Notes under the pieces: model-generated
What the model saw: only the letters and a program-made list of their open reading frames with translations
Databases searched by the model: none
What the model was told of the DNA's origin: nothing
Assembly: GCA_042091035.1 (NCBI GenBank)
Contig: JBELIG010000001.1
Coordinates: forward strand, 55,292 to 119,291
Origin: AM-2324 sp042091035
GTDB lineage: Bacteria; Bacteroidota; Bacteroidia; Chitinophagales; Saprospiraceae
Length of the DNA: 64,000 nucleotides
Direction of reading: 5' to 3'
Made by a program: the position numbers and the translations under genes
In this document: in pieces, positions 1-10,500 of the stretch
Layout: each line of letters opens with the position of its first letter
Position numbering within the stretch: the stretch's first letter is position 1

Positions 1-1
1 C

Positions 2-406
2 AGTACTTACTTTGATCTCAAACCAGATAATGAATGTTGGTTTAATCTTTACTTAAAGGAATTTGATTGCACAATTTATTGTAACTATGTAGAGGTTGGA
101 AAATCAAAATCCTTTAAAGAACTTAAAGAAGATGCCTTTAAGATTACATCCCAACACAACAAAAGAGCCACATATATTGATGAAATTCTTCTTCAGAACG
201 ATTATGGTGCTCGAGGTATAGCTTTTGAGGTAGAAGGCCCTGTTGCTTCTCATTATCAATTCTATCTGACTGATGAGGCACAGAATCATTTTTTCAGAGG
301 TTCACTCTACTTCGATTCACAGTCTAAACCAGATTCACTAAGGCCTATGTTAGACTTTGTAAAACAGGACCTAGATTCCTTGTTTTATACCTTTAAATGG
401 GAATAA
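2..406 (+). CDS. gldD: Gliding motility lipoprotein GldD (3' end only)
   Basis: The reading frame is open from the first bases of the window to TAA at 404-406, giving 134 C-terminal residues; the start lies outside the window. The sequence resembles the C-terminal half of GldD, a lipoprotein needed for Bacteroidota gliding and type IX secretion: a WFNLYLKEF-type strand, a VYG/GARG-like turn, then VEGPVASHYQFYLTD, HFFRGSLYF and a closing LFYTFKWE. GldD is thought to act in the envelope with the GldKLMN secretion machine. The gene ends at a bidirectional terminator shared with the convergent gene downstream. Identification rests on remembered family motifs; only the C-terminus can be judged. 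Confidence 0.8.
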   Translation, partial: STYFDLKPDNECWFNLYLKEFDCTIYCNYVEVGKSKSFKELKEDAFKITSQHNKRATYIDEILLQNDYGARGIAFEVEGPVASHYQFYLTDEAQNHFFRGSLYFDSQSKPDSLRPMLDFVKQDLDSLFYTFKWE

Positions 407-438
407 AAAAAGGGGCAAATTAGTTTGCCCCTTTTTTT
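405..438. terminator. Bidirectional intrinsic terminator after gldD
   Basis: GGGGCAAA (412-419), a four-base loop and TTTGCCCC (424-431) form an 8-bp stem flanked by an A-run on the left and a T-run (432-438) on the right. It can stop transcription from both sides; the T-run overlaps the stop codon of the leftward gene (437-439). Confidence 0.9.
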
Positions 439-1288
439 ATCGTATTAACATTAACTCGCCCCTAAATGCTCGATTTTTATTTACCGAGGGACAAAATACA
501 ACTAAATCGTAATAGTAAACATCCATAGGAGCAGGAGCAATTCCTCCATTCCTTAGGTTTATATTTCCATCCCAAACGCCACGATCAGTATCTCCAAATC
601 CTGTCTCAAATACAAGCTCACCCCAACGATTATAAATGCTCATTCTTTCTAACTTCTGGGCACTCTTAAAATAAATAGGCCCAAACGTTTTATTGGCATC
701 ATCCACAACACTATTCGGCCTAAAAGCATTAGGAACAGAAACACGATCTAAAAAACAATCTGAATCTCTTTCTGAAATATAGGTACCTGAAAGGCTTTGT
801 AAACAACCATTTGCATCCAAAAATTCAACCGAATATTCCATTGTATCCAAGCCTTGAAAACTAGTCGCAAAACAGGTATCACAATCAAACCAAGACGATT
901 CATACCAATTTATTGAACTCGCAGAGCTTAGCGTGTCTCCACCTGAATCCAATAAAACACAGGCAACAGATTCACCAAAACAAACTGTTGTGTCTGATGG
1001 GCTTACTGAAAACCCAGCTAAGCCCGACTCAACCAACTCTAAAATATACAAGGTGTCCATATCAGCAGGACCCTCTTGAAAAACTTCATAGATGCCGGGT
1101 TCTGAGAACGTTTCACCGAAAATTGAAATCGTGTCGTCACAAAAAAACAGCAGGGAATCAACCTCAGTTGTATCTAAACTCATGCTGTAGTCGTTTACCA
1201 GATTTATAGCTTTTAAATCGGTAATATTCAAGAATAATACTGCAAGAACAGTTCCGATTTTCAAAAATCGGCAAATCAGGTAACTCAT
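437..1288 (-). CDS. Small secreted protein with type B T9SS C-terminal domain (CHU_C)
   Basis: 283 residues. A hydrophobic N-terminal stretch (about 8-27) ending near LKA looks like a Sec signal peptide. The middle has several cysteines (DCDTC, DSDC) and looks like a short Ig/PKD-like module. The last ~100 residues match the gliding-motility-associated C-terminal domain (type B sorting signal): VPNAFRPN, then MSIYNRWGELVFET, GVWDGN, YYYDLVVFC and FRGELMLIR. Such domains direct export across the outer membrane by T9SS and depend on a PorP/SprF-type partner. It is the last gene of the leftward adhesin/PorP/OmpA cluster, about 95 bp after the OmpA gene. The substrate or ligand is unknown. Confidence 0.8.
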   Translation of the reverse strand: MSYLICRFLKIGTVLAVLFLNITDLKAINLVNDYSMSLDTTEVDSLLFFCDDTISIFGETFSEPGIYEVFQEGPADMDTLYILELVESGLAGFSVSPSDTTVCFGESVACVLLDSGGDTLSSASSINWYESSWFDCDTCFATSFQGLDTMEYSVEFLDANGCLQSLSGTYISERDSDCFLDRVSVPNAFRPNSVVDDANKTFGPIYFKSAQKLERMSIYNRWGELVFETGFGDTDRGVWDGNINLRNGGIAPAPMDVYYYDLVVFCPSVNKNRAFRGELMLIR

Positions 1289-1382
1289 AGTGTGTCAAGT
1301 CTTTTCATGGTACTACTTGCAAAATTATCTTATAAATTCAAATAACACTGTAATTGACTGAACAGATTTAAAAAAACTTGCC

Positions 1383-3452
1383 CTATTTATTATTTTTCAC
1401 AAATCGGAGAGTGGACTCTTCGGCCATTTTCCGAATAATTACTTCAGTTCTACGGTTATATTGGTGTTCGTCATCCGAACAATTAACACCATCCGAACAT
1501 GAATTTCTGAGTACTTCCTCTCCTTTTCCTACTGCTCGTACCCTATTATCATCTATCCCTTTTGCAATAAGATAATTCTTTGCCGAAACAGCTCTTTCTT
1601 CTGAAAGAAAAAGATTATAATCCTTCTTCCCCCTCGAATCCGTGTGAGCAATTAGATCGATTTCTATACTAGGATATGCTTTTAAAATAGTAGCTAGAGC
1701 ATCCAGTTCAAGGGCATCCCCTGTGCGAATTGCAGACTTATCAAAATCATAATAGATATTCTCAAGTACAATAGTTACCCCTTCTTTAAGGGACTCTACA
1801 AGAAATTCAGTACTAGATTTTTCCAACTCAAAAAGGATATCCAGCTTTGCGATATCAGGTTCCTCTGAACTCAAGGGAGCCAAAGACATCTCAGCGGTTT
1901 TATAATCTGCAGCAAGTGTTTTCAAGCTATACTTATATAACTTTCTAAGACACAACTCCACCCTTCCATCAGCATCAGAGTATACTATTTTTTTCTTGCG
2001 TTCTGTCTCATCCAACACTTCAACTTGTATACCCTCAAGTACCCGTCCACTTTGTTTATCCTTTACATAAGCCGCAACAGATACGCAATCTGTCTTTTTC
2101 ATTGGAACAACGATCTCCCGCTGGACATTCTTAGAAACAAACAAGTCCTCTATAGGTATTTCAACAGGATCATATCCTTCTGCCATTACACTTAGTATAT
2201 AATCTTTACTCTGCACCAAGGGTAAATATGCTTTTCCATCTTTCCCGGTGAATTCATCTGGTTCTCCCACAGAAAAAAGCTCCTTTTTAAGTAGCTCGAA
2301 GTTAAGTTTTTCGTCTGCAGAATTATCAAGAGCCACCTCATATACAGCTGCATCCTCAAATCCACCATCTGATTTCAACAAAAAGGATCGTATCTCTGCA
2401 TTGTTGATAAAAGATTTATCTTCAACATCAAACACTAGCACTACAGATGGAACTTCCACTTTTTCTTTGATAAACGGTATACCGCCTTCGAAAGAGAAAC
2501 TGTAAATATCGTCTTTCCCCATGCTTTCACTTCTATTTGAGGTAAAGAACCCAAAATCTCCCTCTTCACTAATTAGCATTCCAAAATCATCCATTGAAGA
2601 ATTGAATGGCGTTCCGAGGGCAATAGATTTCCAACTATCCTCACTTTCTAGATCGACCATAAAATTGTCCAAACCTCCCATACTTTTTTTATTATCCGAG
2701 GCATAAAAAAGAAAGCCAGAATCATGGGTAAAAGGAAAAGCTTCATTGAATTTTGTATTGACCTCCGGACCAAGATTTACCGGAGACGACCAACCATTTT
2801 TTGTCCATTCGACAAAATATAGATCATAGCCCCCTCTACCTCCAGGCATATTTGAAGAAAAATATAAGCGCTTACCGTCCGAAGATAGACTTGGATGCTG
2901 ACATGAGTATTCATCTGAATTAAATGACAATTCTTCAATATCCTCCCAATCGTATTCCCCCTTTTTCGCTCTATATATCTTAGTACCAACTTTTCCAGAA
3001 GTATCCGTATACTGTTTTCCGTCCTTATAATTATTTCGTGTGAAAAAAATCACATCCCCAGTTATATTAAACGAACAAGGCCCTTCATGCAGGTCTGTAT
3101 TGATTGTTCTGGAGAAGTTCGTAGGCTCTGTTGGACGATTTAGACCATCTAAATCACTATAGTATAGGTCAAAAAATGTTTCATCAATAGATCGATCGAC
3201 ATCCCCCCATTTCTTTCTAGAAGAGACAAATACAATTCCATTCCTGTAAAAGGCGGGAGAAAAATCTATGCGTTCAGAATTTATAGCGGCAGTATTATCA
3301 AGCTTAACTTGATTCCAATGACTGGGTTTGTCATATTTATCCTCAGAAGTCTTGGATTTCACTTTGTTTTCCTGAGCGTAAATATTTGCACTCAAAAGAA
3401 CCAACATACCTAGACATAACCCGAATCTATAGATTTCGAAATTTTTTTTCAT
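1383..3452 (-). CDS. PD40 propeller / carboxypeptidase-regulatory / OmpA peptidoglycan-binding protein (PorE-like)
   Basis: 689 residues. Signal peptide at 1-26 (ending IYAQ). Residues ~50-330 contain PD40/TolB-like propeller repeats with repeated F-SS/LYFSSNMPGG-GGYDLY signatures. Residues ~455-520 resemble a carboxypeptidase-regulatory-like beta sandwich. Residues ~565-675 are an OmpA C-terminal domain: YYDFDKSAIR, IAHTDSRG, NLFLSEERAVSAKNYL, GKGEE and YNRRTEV, expected to bind peptidoglycan. This order resembles the T9SS protein PorE, but I see no TPR segment at the N-terminus. The gene lies ~120 bp after the PorP/SprF gene in the same direction, so it probably anchors that outer-membrane unit to the cell wall. 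The exact role is inferred from family and context. Confidence 0.82.
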   Translation of the reverse strand: MKKNFEIYRFGLCLGMLVLLSANIYAQENKVKSKTSEDKYDKPSHWNQVKLDNTAAINSERIDFSPAFYRNGIVFVSSRKKWGDVDRSIDETFFDLYYSDLDGLNRPTEPTNFSRTINTDLHEGPCSFNITGDVIFFTRNNYKDGKQYTDTSGKVGTKIYRAKKGEYDWEDIEELSFNSDEYSCQHPSLSSDGKRLYFSSNMPGGRGGYDLYFVEWTKNGWSSPVNLGPEVNTKFNEAFPFTHDSGFLFYASDNKKSMGGLDNFMVDLESEDSWKSIALGTPFNSSMDDFGMLISEEGDFGFFTSNRSESMGKDDIYSFSFEGGIPFIKEKVEVPSVVLVFDVEDKSFINNAEIRSFLLKSDGGFEDAAVYEVALDNSADEKLNFELLKKELFSVGEPDEFTGKDGKAYLPLVQSKDYILSVMAEGYDPVEIPIEDLFVSKNVQREIVVPMKKTDCVSVAAYVKDKQSGRVLEGIQVEVLDETERKKKIVYSDADGRVELCLRKLYKYSLKTLAADYKTAEMSLAPLSSEEPDIAKLDILFELEKSSTEFLVESLKEGVTIVLENIYYDFDKSAIRTGDALELDALATILKAYPSIEIDLIAHTDSRGKKDYNLFLSEERAVSAKNYLIAKGIDDNRVRAVGKGEEVLRNSCSDGVNCSDDEHQYNRRTEVIIRKMAEESTLRFVKNNK

Positions 3453-3573
3453 TTAGATTGATTTTGAACTTCACTGATTACTATAATATAGTTATATATA
3501 ATTTTATATAACGCAACAAATCACAATTGAAATACAAAAAACAAAAAAAATTACCTTGTCCTTGATATTTAAT

Positions 3574-4524
3574 CTACATATATCTAGGGTTACCTATACG
3601 TTTACTTCCTTTCTTGAGTGCTCGATATTTAATCATAATCTCAAAAGAACCTGCACTATAAGTACTAATAGAACTAAGGGTAATATCATAGCTAAAAGCC
3701 AATAAGGTCTTTGGCGATAGATAAGTCCCTATGATTAAGTTTGCTGATTCAATAACACCAAAGTTTCTACCACCGTTTCTGTAAGTAGCACCCATATAGA
3801 GTTTATCTTCAATGTTGTACATTAGGTTGAATTCCAGATTTAAATATGACTCCGATACATACCGAATCAAAAGATTTGGCTGTAGAGCATTTCCCTTCTT
3901 TAGTTCGATATCTCCACCTCCCATAAAATAAAAATGCCTTACACCAATACTTTGGCCGACCTCCTCAGGAACAAATTCAATGTTTTCCTCTATCATCCCA
4001 GGGATTGAGAATCCCAAATAGAATTTCTCAGAACTGAAATAGGCTCCCAAGCCTACATTAAAGAGGAATTTACTTTGAAATCCAATTGGAATACTAAGGT
4101 CTTCTTCTAATGAATGAATAGAAACTAATCGTTCATCACTATAATCAACTCCGTAAGAATTCAAATCTACATTCATTCCCATAAGCATTGAACTACCTCT
4201 CCCCAAACGCAGTCTATAACCATAAATAGCGCTAACCGTTTGTTCTGAAGTAATACCGGCTTTGAAATTACTTATCGTCAATCCTCCACCAACTCTGTTA
4301 TTCAAAAAAGGCATTGAAAAACTAGCCTTCTGAAGATTAGGCGCTCCGTCCACACCTAGCCATTGTGACCGAACCTGAGCAACTAAAACCGGGGACTTCT
4401 CTTCAACGACAAAGCCAGGATTATAAAACAGTTTATTCATCATGAAATTTGATGTTAAAACCTCCTGCTGCGCAAAGGATCCAAAACAAATCAAACAAAA
4501 AACTATTGTAAGTATCTTTTTCAT
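3574..4524 (-). CDS. PorP/SprF family type IX secretion membrane protein
   Basis: 316 residues from the chosen ATG at 4524, which gives a clean signal peptide (MKKILTIVFC to FGSFAQ). An upstream in-frame ATG at 4536 overlaps the stop codon of the adhesin gene by one base and adds only MLEP, so translational coupling from there is possible. The mature part shows the family pattern: an N-terminal FMMNKLFYNPGF segment, RSQWLGVDGAP, an FNxGGG-like turn and alternating strands ending in FEIMIKYR, as expected of an outer-membrane beta barrel. SprF-type proteins are required to secrete type B-domain adhesins. It follows directly on the giant adhesin, its likely client. Confidence 0.87.
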   Translation of the reverse strand: MKKILTIVFCLICFGSFAQQEVLTSNFMMNKLFYNPGFVVEEKSPVLVAQVRSQWLGVDGAPNLQKASFSMPFLNNRVGGGLTISNFKAGITSEQTVSAIYGYRLRLGRGSSMLMGMNVDLNSYGVDYSDERLVSIHSLEEDLSIPIGFQSKFLFNVGLGAYFSSEKFYLGFSIPGMIEENIEFVPEEVGQSIGVRHFYFMGGGDIELKKGNALQPNLLIRYVSESYLNLEFNLMYNIEDKLYMGATYRNGGRNFGVIESANLIIGTYLSPKTLLAFSYDITLSSISTYSAGSFEIMIKYRALKKGSKRIGNPRYM

Positions 4525-4535
4525 AGGTTCTAGCA

Positions 4536-7500
4536 TTAACGTTGAATATGTAAAAATCCTATTAGCTCTTGTGAACTCGGCGAATACTGAATAATATAAT
4601 AATAGGTCCCGGTCGGCAGCATATCACCACTCCAATTGTTCTCATAACCAGTTACTTCAAAGACCTTATCCCCCCATATATTGAAGATCTGAACATAATT
4701 ATCTGGATAATTCGGAATACATGGAATTATAAACTCATCATTATAGCCATCTTCATTTGGAGTAATAATATTTGGTATAAAATCACAATTTGTATTTTCA
4801 CCTATATTGATATAAACCGTGGCAATGCTGCTACTTCCACACAGATTACTCTGAAGTTCATATTTAAAAGAATCAATGCCTACATAATTCTGGTCAGAAA
4901 AATAACGTACCGTATTCTGTTCTAAATTAATCGAACCATGCTCCGGTTCCGTCAGGATGATAAGTTGATCCAAATCCAAGTCTGAATTAAAATCATTAAG
5001 CAATACATCAATGAGAATATTTGTCCCAGCAAATTCAATAGCCACAACATCATCTATAGCCTCCGGTAATAAGGTATAATTGACAAGCAATTCTTCTCTA
5101 TAATCTAATCCACAAACCCCGTCCAAAAATTCAAAATAGAAAACATTAGCTCCTTCCACTAAATTACTAACATTAGTGTTGTGTAAATTGACATCCTGAA
5201 AAACAATATTTTGATCGGGTGAACTCCATACTCCCTCGTAATCCGTAGGTTCAATTCCGTTTAATTGGAATGTGCCATCACCACAAATATCTACTACCAC
5301 ATCCTCAATCATAGGAAATTCATTTAAAAGACGAACATTTAAAGTATCTGAAGAGGCACCACATCCATAATCAGGCAGATTCCAATAGAACTCATACTCA
5401 GTTTGAGTATTTGGATTCAAGTCTATAAAGGTGGATGTATTTCCTGGTATGGTTACTATTGATTGCTGACCTAATGGCTGTGTCCAAAAACCAAGCGCAG
5501 GAATATTTACCGAAGATTGAGCACTTACAAAAATGCTTTCTTGCAAGCAGGTATCAATATCAAGTCCCACATATGCTTGTTCTTGAACTGCAATATAAAG
5601 TGAAGCCGTATCACGGCTGTAATCTTCACAAGCACCATAAGTTAAACTCCATTCGAAATCATAATATACTTTAGGATCAAGACCGTCCACTTTAGTACTT
5701 GCTTCCTGTGGGCTTATAAATATTGGATCACTTGAATTAATGGATGACCAAATAGTCTGAATTTCAGCTGGAGGCAAATCTGCTATCAACTCAAAATAGT
5801 CATCATTCTCACAATACCTAAAGGTATCCATACTTATAAAAGCTAGATTATCAGGCTGGCTAAATATAGTGACCTCTAAAGAGGCAGTATCCTCAGACAC
5901 ACAAGACTCTGACATACCCACCACTTCAAATTCTATCAATTGCTCGCTCATACTTGGAATCAATGTATTTTGAACCTCCCAGTTTGCGGGCCCAACCATA
6001 CCATCAAAACCAAATAACACAACTCCATCCTTCATAAGTGCATAGTCTACTCCAGGTTCTGGATTCTCCAAGAACAATTCAATGGGCTTGGCAAGGTCTA
6101 AACAAAGTGAATCGAACAGAGAAGTCAATTCAACTAAGGCAGGTAATGGTTTTACTAAAATATCAAAACTGTAAATATCTGATTCACAGCCTAATTCCTC
6201 ATACATAAAACTATAAGTATATAGGTTACTTACACTTTGCTGATCATTAATTTGACAAGCATCTTCAATAACCGTGTTTCCTGGCAACTCCCAGTCTATT
6301 GATCCATCAAGTCCTATACAATTCAACACACTTATGTCGATACTTTCATTTGCACAAACAGAGGACTCATATGCTACATCCAATTCAGGAAGTACCAATA
6401 TTTCGTAGATCGTACTATTTGAAAGCTCAGAAAGGCAATTATCTTTTGTCAGGTATTGAACCTGTAACATATCGAAATCATAATCATTGATATTTGATAG
6501 TAACAATTCTGGCATTGTAGTATCAATAATTAATTCGCCTTGGTCAAAAATCCAAAAATATAATGAGTCATTAGATATGGAATTCGTCTGAAACAAGACG
6601 GCTTCGTTTTCACAAAATATATAGTCATCAGCCTGCACGTTTGGGGAATCCAAGACCGGCAGTTCTTCAGGTATATCTAGGATTATAGAAATTGAATCAG
6701 AAGAACAATTTGTAATTGTGTCAAGAAGAATTAAAGTATAACTTCCCGAATTGATGGAACCAGGGTTGCTAATATTTAGTAATGAATCAGTGCCTATAAG
6801 ATCGCCATCAAATAACCATTGCTCGGCTAAAAGCATATCTGAATCAGATTCATAAGACAATTCCATAACAAAATCTGGCCCTTGATAACAATCTGGAACA
6901 TTGTTCTCTAATGAAATAATTTCAGGATTATTAAAAACAGTTAGTGTTAGGGTGTCGGAGTTTTGACAACCTGGATATCCATTATCTACATCTAGATAAT
7001 ATATACCAGATACTGGATTATTGATAGTATGCTTAAACCCGTTTTCCGTTTCGCCACTTGGCAAGGTCCAAGTATAGATAAGGTCTGTTTGAAAACTTGC
7101 CTCTAGGTCGTAACTACTTTCAGAAGAACATATCTCCTCTTCTGAAATTATCTCAGTAACAGGAATAGGAATGACATCTAGCGTCACCAAATTCGAAGTA
7201 TCTGAAGTACAACCATTTCCGGCGGTCACAACGCGATAATCTGTTTGATCTGTTAATTGAATATCAATCAATGTAAATTCAGAATCAGCTGAACCAAAAA
7301 CTTCATCGCCAATAAAAAAATATGCTGTAACCCCCGTGAAATCGCCACTTGCTGTAAATGTAACCTCGGCACCTTCACATACCAACTCACTATCCGAAGC
7401 TAAACTAGGCGTAGACGGTTTTTCCAATACTTCGACCTGAATTTCTAAAGGAAGAATAGCACAAGAAGGTAGAATCGCATCAAACACTTCCAGGTTGATT

Positions 7501-10500
7501 GTGAAAAGTCCTGACATGTTCGGATTATAATCCTCTACCAAAGCTGTTTGACCTGATGTTCCAACAGGTATACCAGGACCGGACCATACATAAACCCAAT
7601 CTGGGTTATTCGATTGGGAAACAGATAATTCCAAATCATCAAAACGACAAACGCTAATCATTGTATTATCAATTACCGCTACTGGCTGTTCGACTATTTC
7701 CACACAATAACTCACTAAAGAAATTGCAGAACAACAATCTTTAAATACTTCAACAGCATAACAATGGGTTCCAGCAGTCAATCCATTTCCTAAATTAAAA
7801 TTGGGCGTATTTGTCGTTGTTATTATTTGTTGCTGTCCAAATTCGTCAACCTTATACCAATTATATTCTGCATCAGTAATTCCAGCATAGTTAGAAATAC
7901 TTAAATCCACATTCGTACCGGCACAAATTAATCCTGTAACAGATGCTTGAATCTCTGGCTCTGGCAAAGCAGAGGTACTAACAGTAAAAGTGCTGGTTTT
8001 GGTACAGGAATTTGGTCCATCGACTACAAGCGTATAAACGCCACTGTAATCAACCCCATTGATTATGGGAATAGCAGGATCAGAGCTGCTTGAAATTTCA
8101 ACATTATCTGGATTATACCATTTGTAAGACAACAAATTAGGAAGGGAACTCGAAACGTTTGAGAATAGGAATAAGCTATCACTTAAACAAACATTTACAA
8201 AATTAAGCAAGGTATCTCCGTCACAGATAGCTGCATAAGAAGGGTTCAAGGCTGTTTCTTGTATTACAAGGTTACTGGTACAACTGGATTGATTCCCTGA
8301 GTCATCAATACCTGTAAGGGTAACGATCACAGAGCCATTATTTGCATCCGTACAATCAATTTCTGTTGGCGATGTAAAAAGGCTACTCAAGCCACAATTG
8401 TCAAAACTTCCATTATCAAACTGGTTTACTTCTATCTGAACTGGATCTAGGTCCAAACTATTAAAGTCTATGCTTGCAAAAGGAATACAAATCATACTGG
8501 GACTAATGGAATCCTTTAAATCGATAGTATAAGAACACGTATCTGAATTGCCTGCAGCATCCGTTCCGATAAAAAATATATCATGTTCACCTATCGTTAA
8601 TAACTCTGAATAATTAGATGAAATATCCGTTATTGGAACCGTCCCTAAAAATGGAGTTTCGTCTAAATAATATTCAAGATCCCATGTATTATACGTTAAC
8701 GAAGCAGACACTTGAGAAACCGAATCAATCTGAACACCGTTCAACTCAATTAAGTCATCACAGGGATTGATTCCGTTTTCATCTACTCCAGGTGAAAAAG
8801 GATTGTTTGCAATTAAAATAATTTCTAAATTTCCATTAACTACGTTGCTCTCTATTAAAGCCTGATCTAATGTCAAATTAATAATTGATGCTTCTAAACA
8901 AGAACCAGATGTGACGTCACTTCCACCGATCTCTGTGTTTCCTATCAGAGTCCCATCTACAAAAAATACCGAATAGTATTCTCCGGCCTGATCAACATCT
9001 CCCTGCAAGTTTATCTGCAAACTTGCATCCCCGACTTGGTTAGAAGAAATTCCAATAAAATTAAACCAAACTGTATCAGCTACCGATAAGCCCAAGTTAG
9101 CGTTCACGGCGAACGGTAAGTATTGGTTGGCTAAATCAATTTGATTCAACAAGCCAGGGTTACAATTATCTTCAATGAGCGATGGAAGAGTTAATAGAAC
9201 ATCAAGTTGACAACTATCTTCCGTTAAGAATACCTCAACAGAGGAAGAACAACTAAGCGAAGGTGCTTCCTCATCTACAACCTCTATTATATTTGAACAA
9301 GTCGTCGAATTTGATCCACAATCCAATACTCTGAATGTAATATTATAAACCCCAACATCAAGAAATTCACTTACTAAACCGGAAGGTCCAAGTGGCTCAA
9401 AAGCACCTCCATTTAAAGCATAAAAGTAAGATAAGCCTTCACTTGAAATGGCATCATATGATAAATCAATTGTCGCTGTACTACTTACTCCACAAATAGG
9501 ATTAATACCATTACCGATGCCTGAAAGGGGTATATTGGGTTCTAGTTCTATCTGGATAATTCCATCGACTGCCCACTCCATAAATAAAGCTAGAGGAATA
9601 GAAAATTGAGTCTGAGATACCCCACATTGCACAGCAGAAGGTGAAGTTATACCTAGCTGAATCCCATCTTCCCCATAGATATTCATAAACTCTTCTGAGC
9701 CTTCTGCATCCACATTATTTAGGGTAAGAGTCATACTTAAATCGCTAGTAGGACTTATTGATGTAGTAGGAACCTGAATCGCAAACTCAAGTCCAAAAAT
9801 AATAGTTTGATCATCTGAAGAGGCTTGCAAGATCTCCGTCTGTGAAATATTAACAACAGTATCCTGGCTCATACAATTGTCTATTGCAAAAGGAGCAGGT
9901 ATATCTAAATTTGCACCACAAAGGCCATCCTCTGCAGATATATTAATATCTGAACCGCAAAAACTTATTATTGGAGCAGAAGTATCAATCACTTCAAAAC
10001 TCTGGGTAAATTTATCTTGGTTTCCACAATCGTCCTCTACTACGAAATCAAAAGATTGATTCAAGAGAATACCAGGACTCAAATCACAAGACAAATCATC
10101 CACTATGGCGGGATCATTTGTTCCCGCGTTCAATACAGTCCAATTAAGATTTACAGCTCCAGTACATGCGTCTGCAGCGATTGCGCCGGCATAATTAGTT
10201 ATCCATATTGAAAAAAGTGAATCTAAATTTATATTCGAAGAACAAGCAATACTGAAGTCTGAGCCTGAAACACTAAACACTGGCGCAATAGAATCAATAA
10301 CAAATATATTTTGCTTGACACTGTCTACATTTGAACAAGCATCTTCAATATAATAGGTACGTTCAATTTCATAGGTGTTTATGCAAGTCTGATTGATAAT
10401 GATATCTGTTGTGTCAATCATAAAACCAGAGCAAGCATCGACAATTCCCGATGGTCCCATTATTGTATCCAAAGCAGCGACTTGGTCACATAACAAAAAT

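Noticed and set aside
8911..8920. GTGACGTCAC palindrome
   Set aside because: It lies within the adhesin coding sequence and is explained by its codons.
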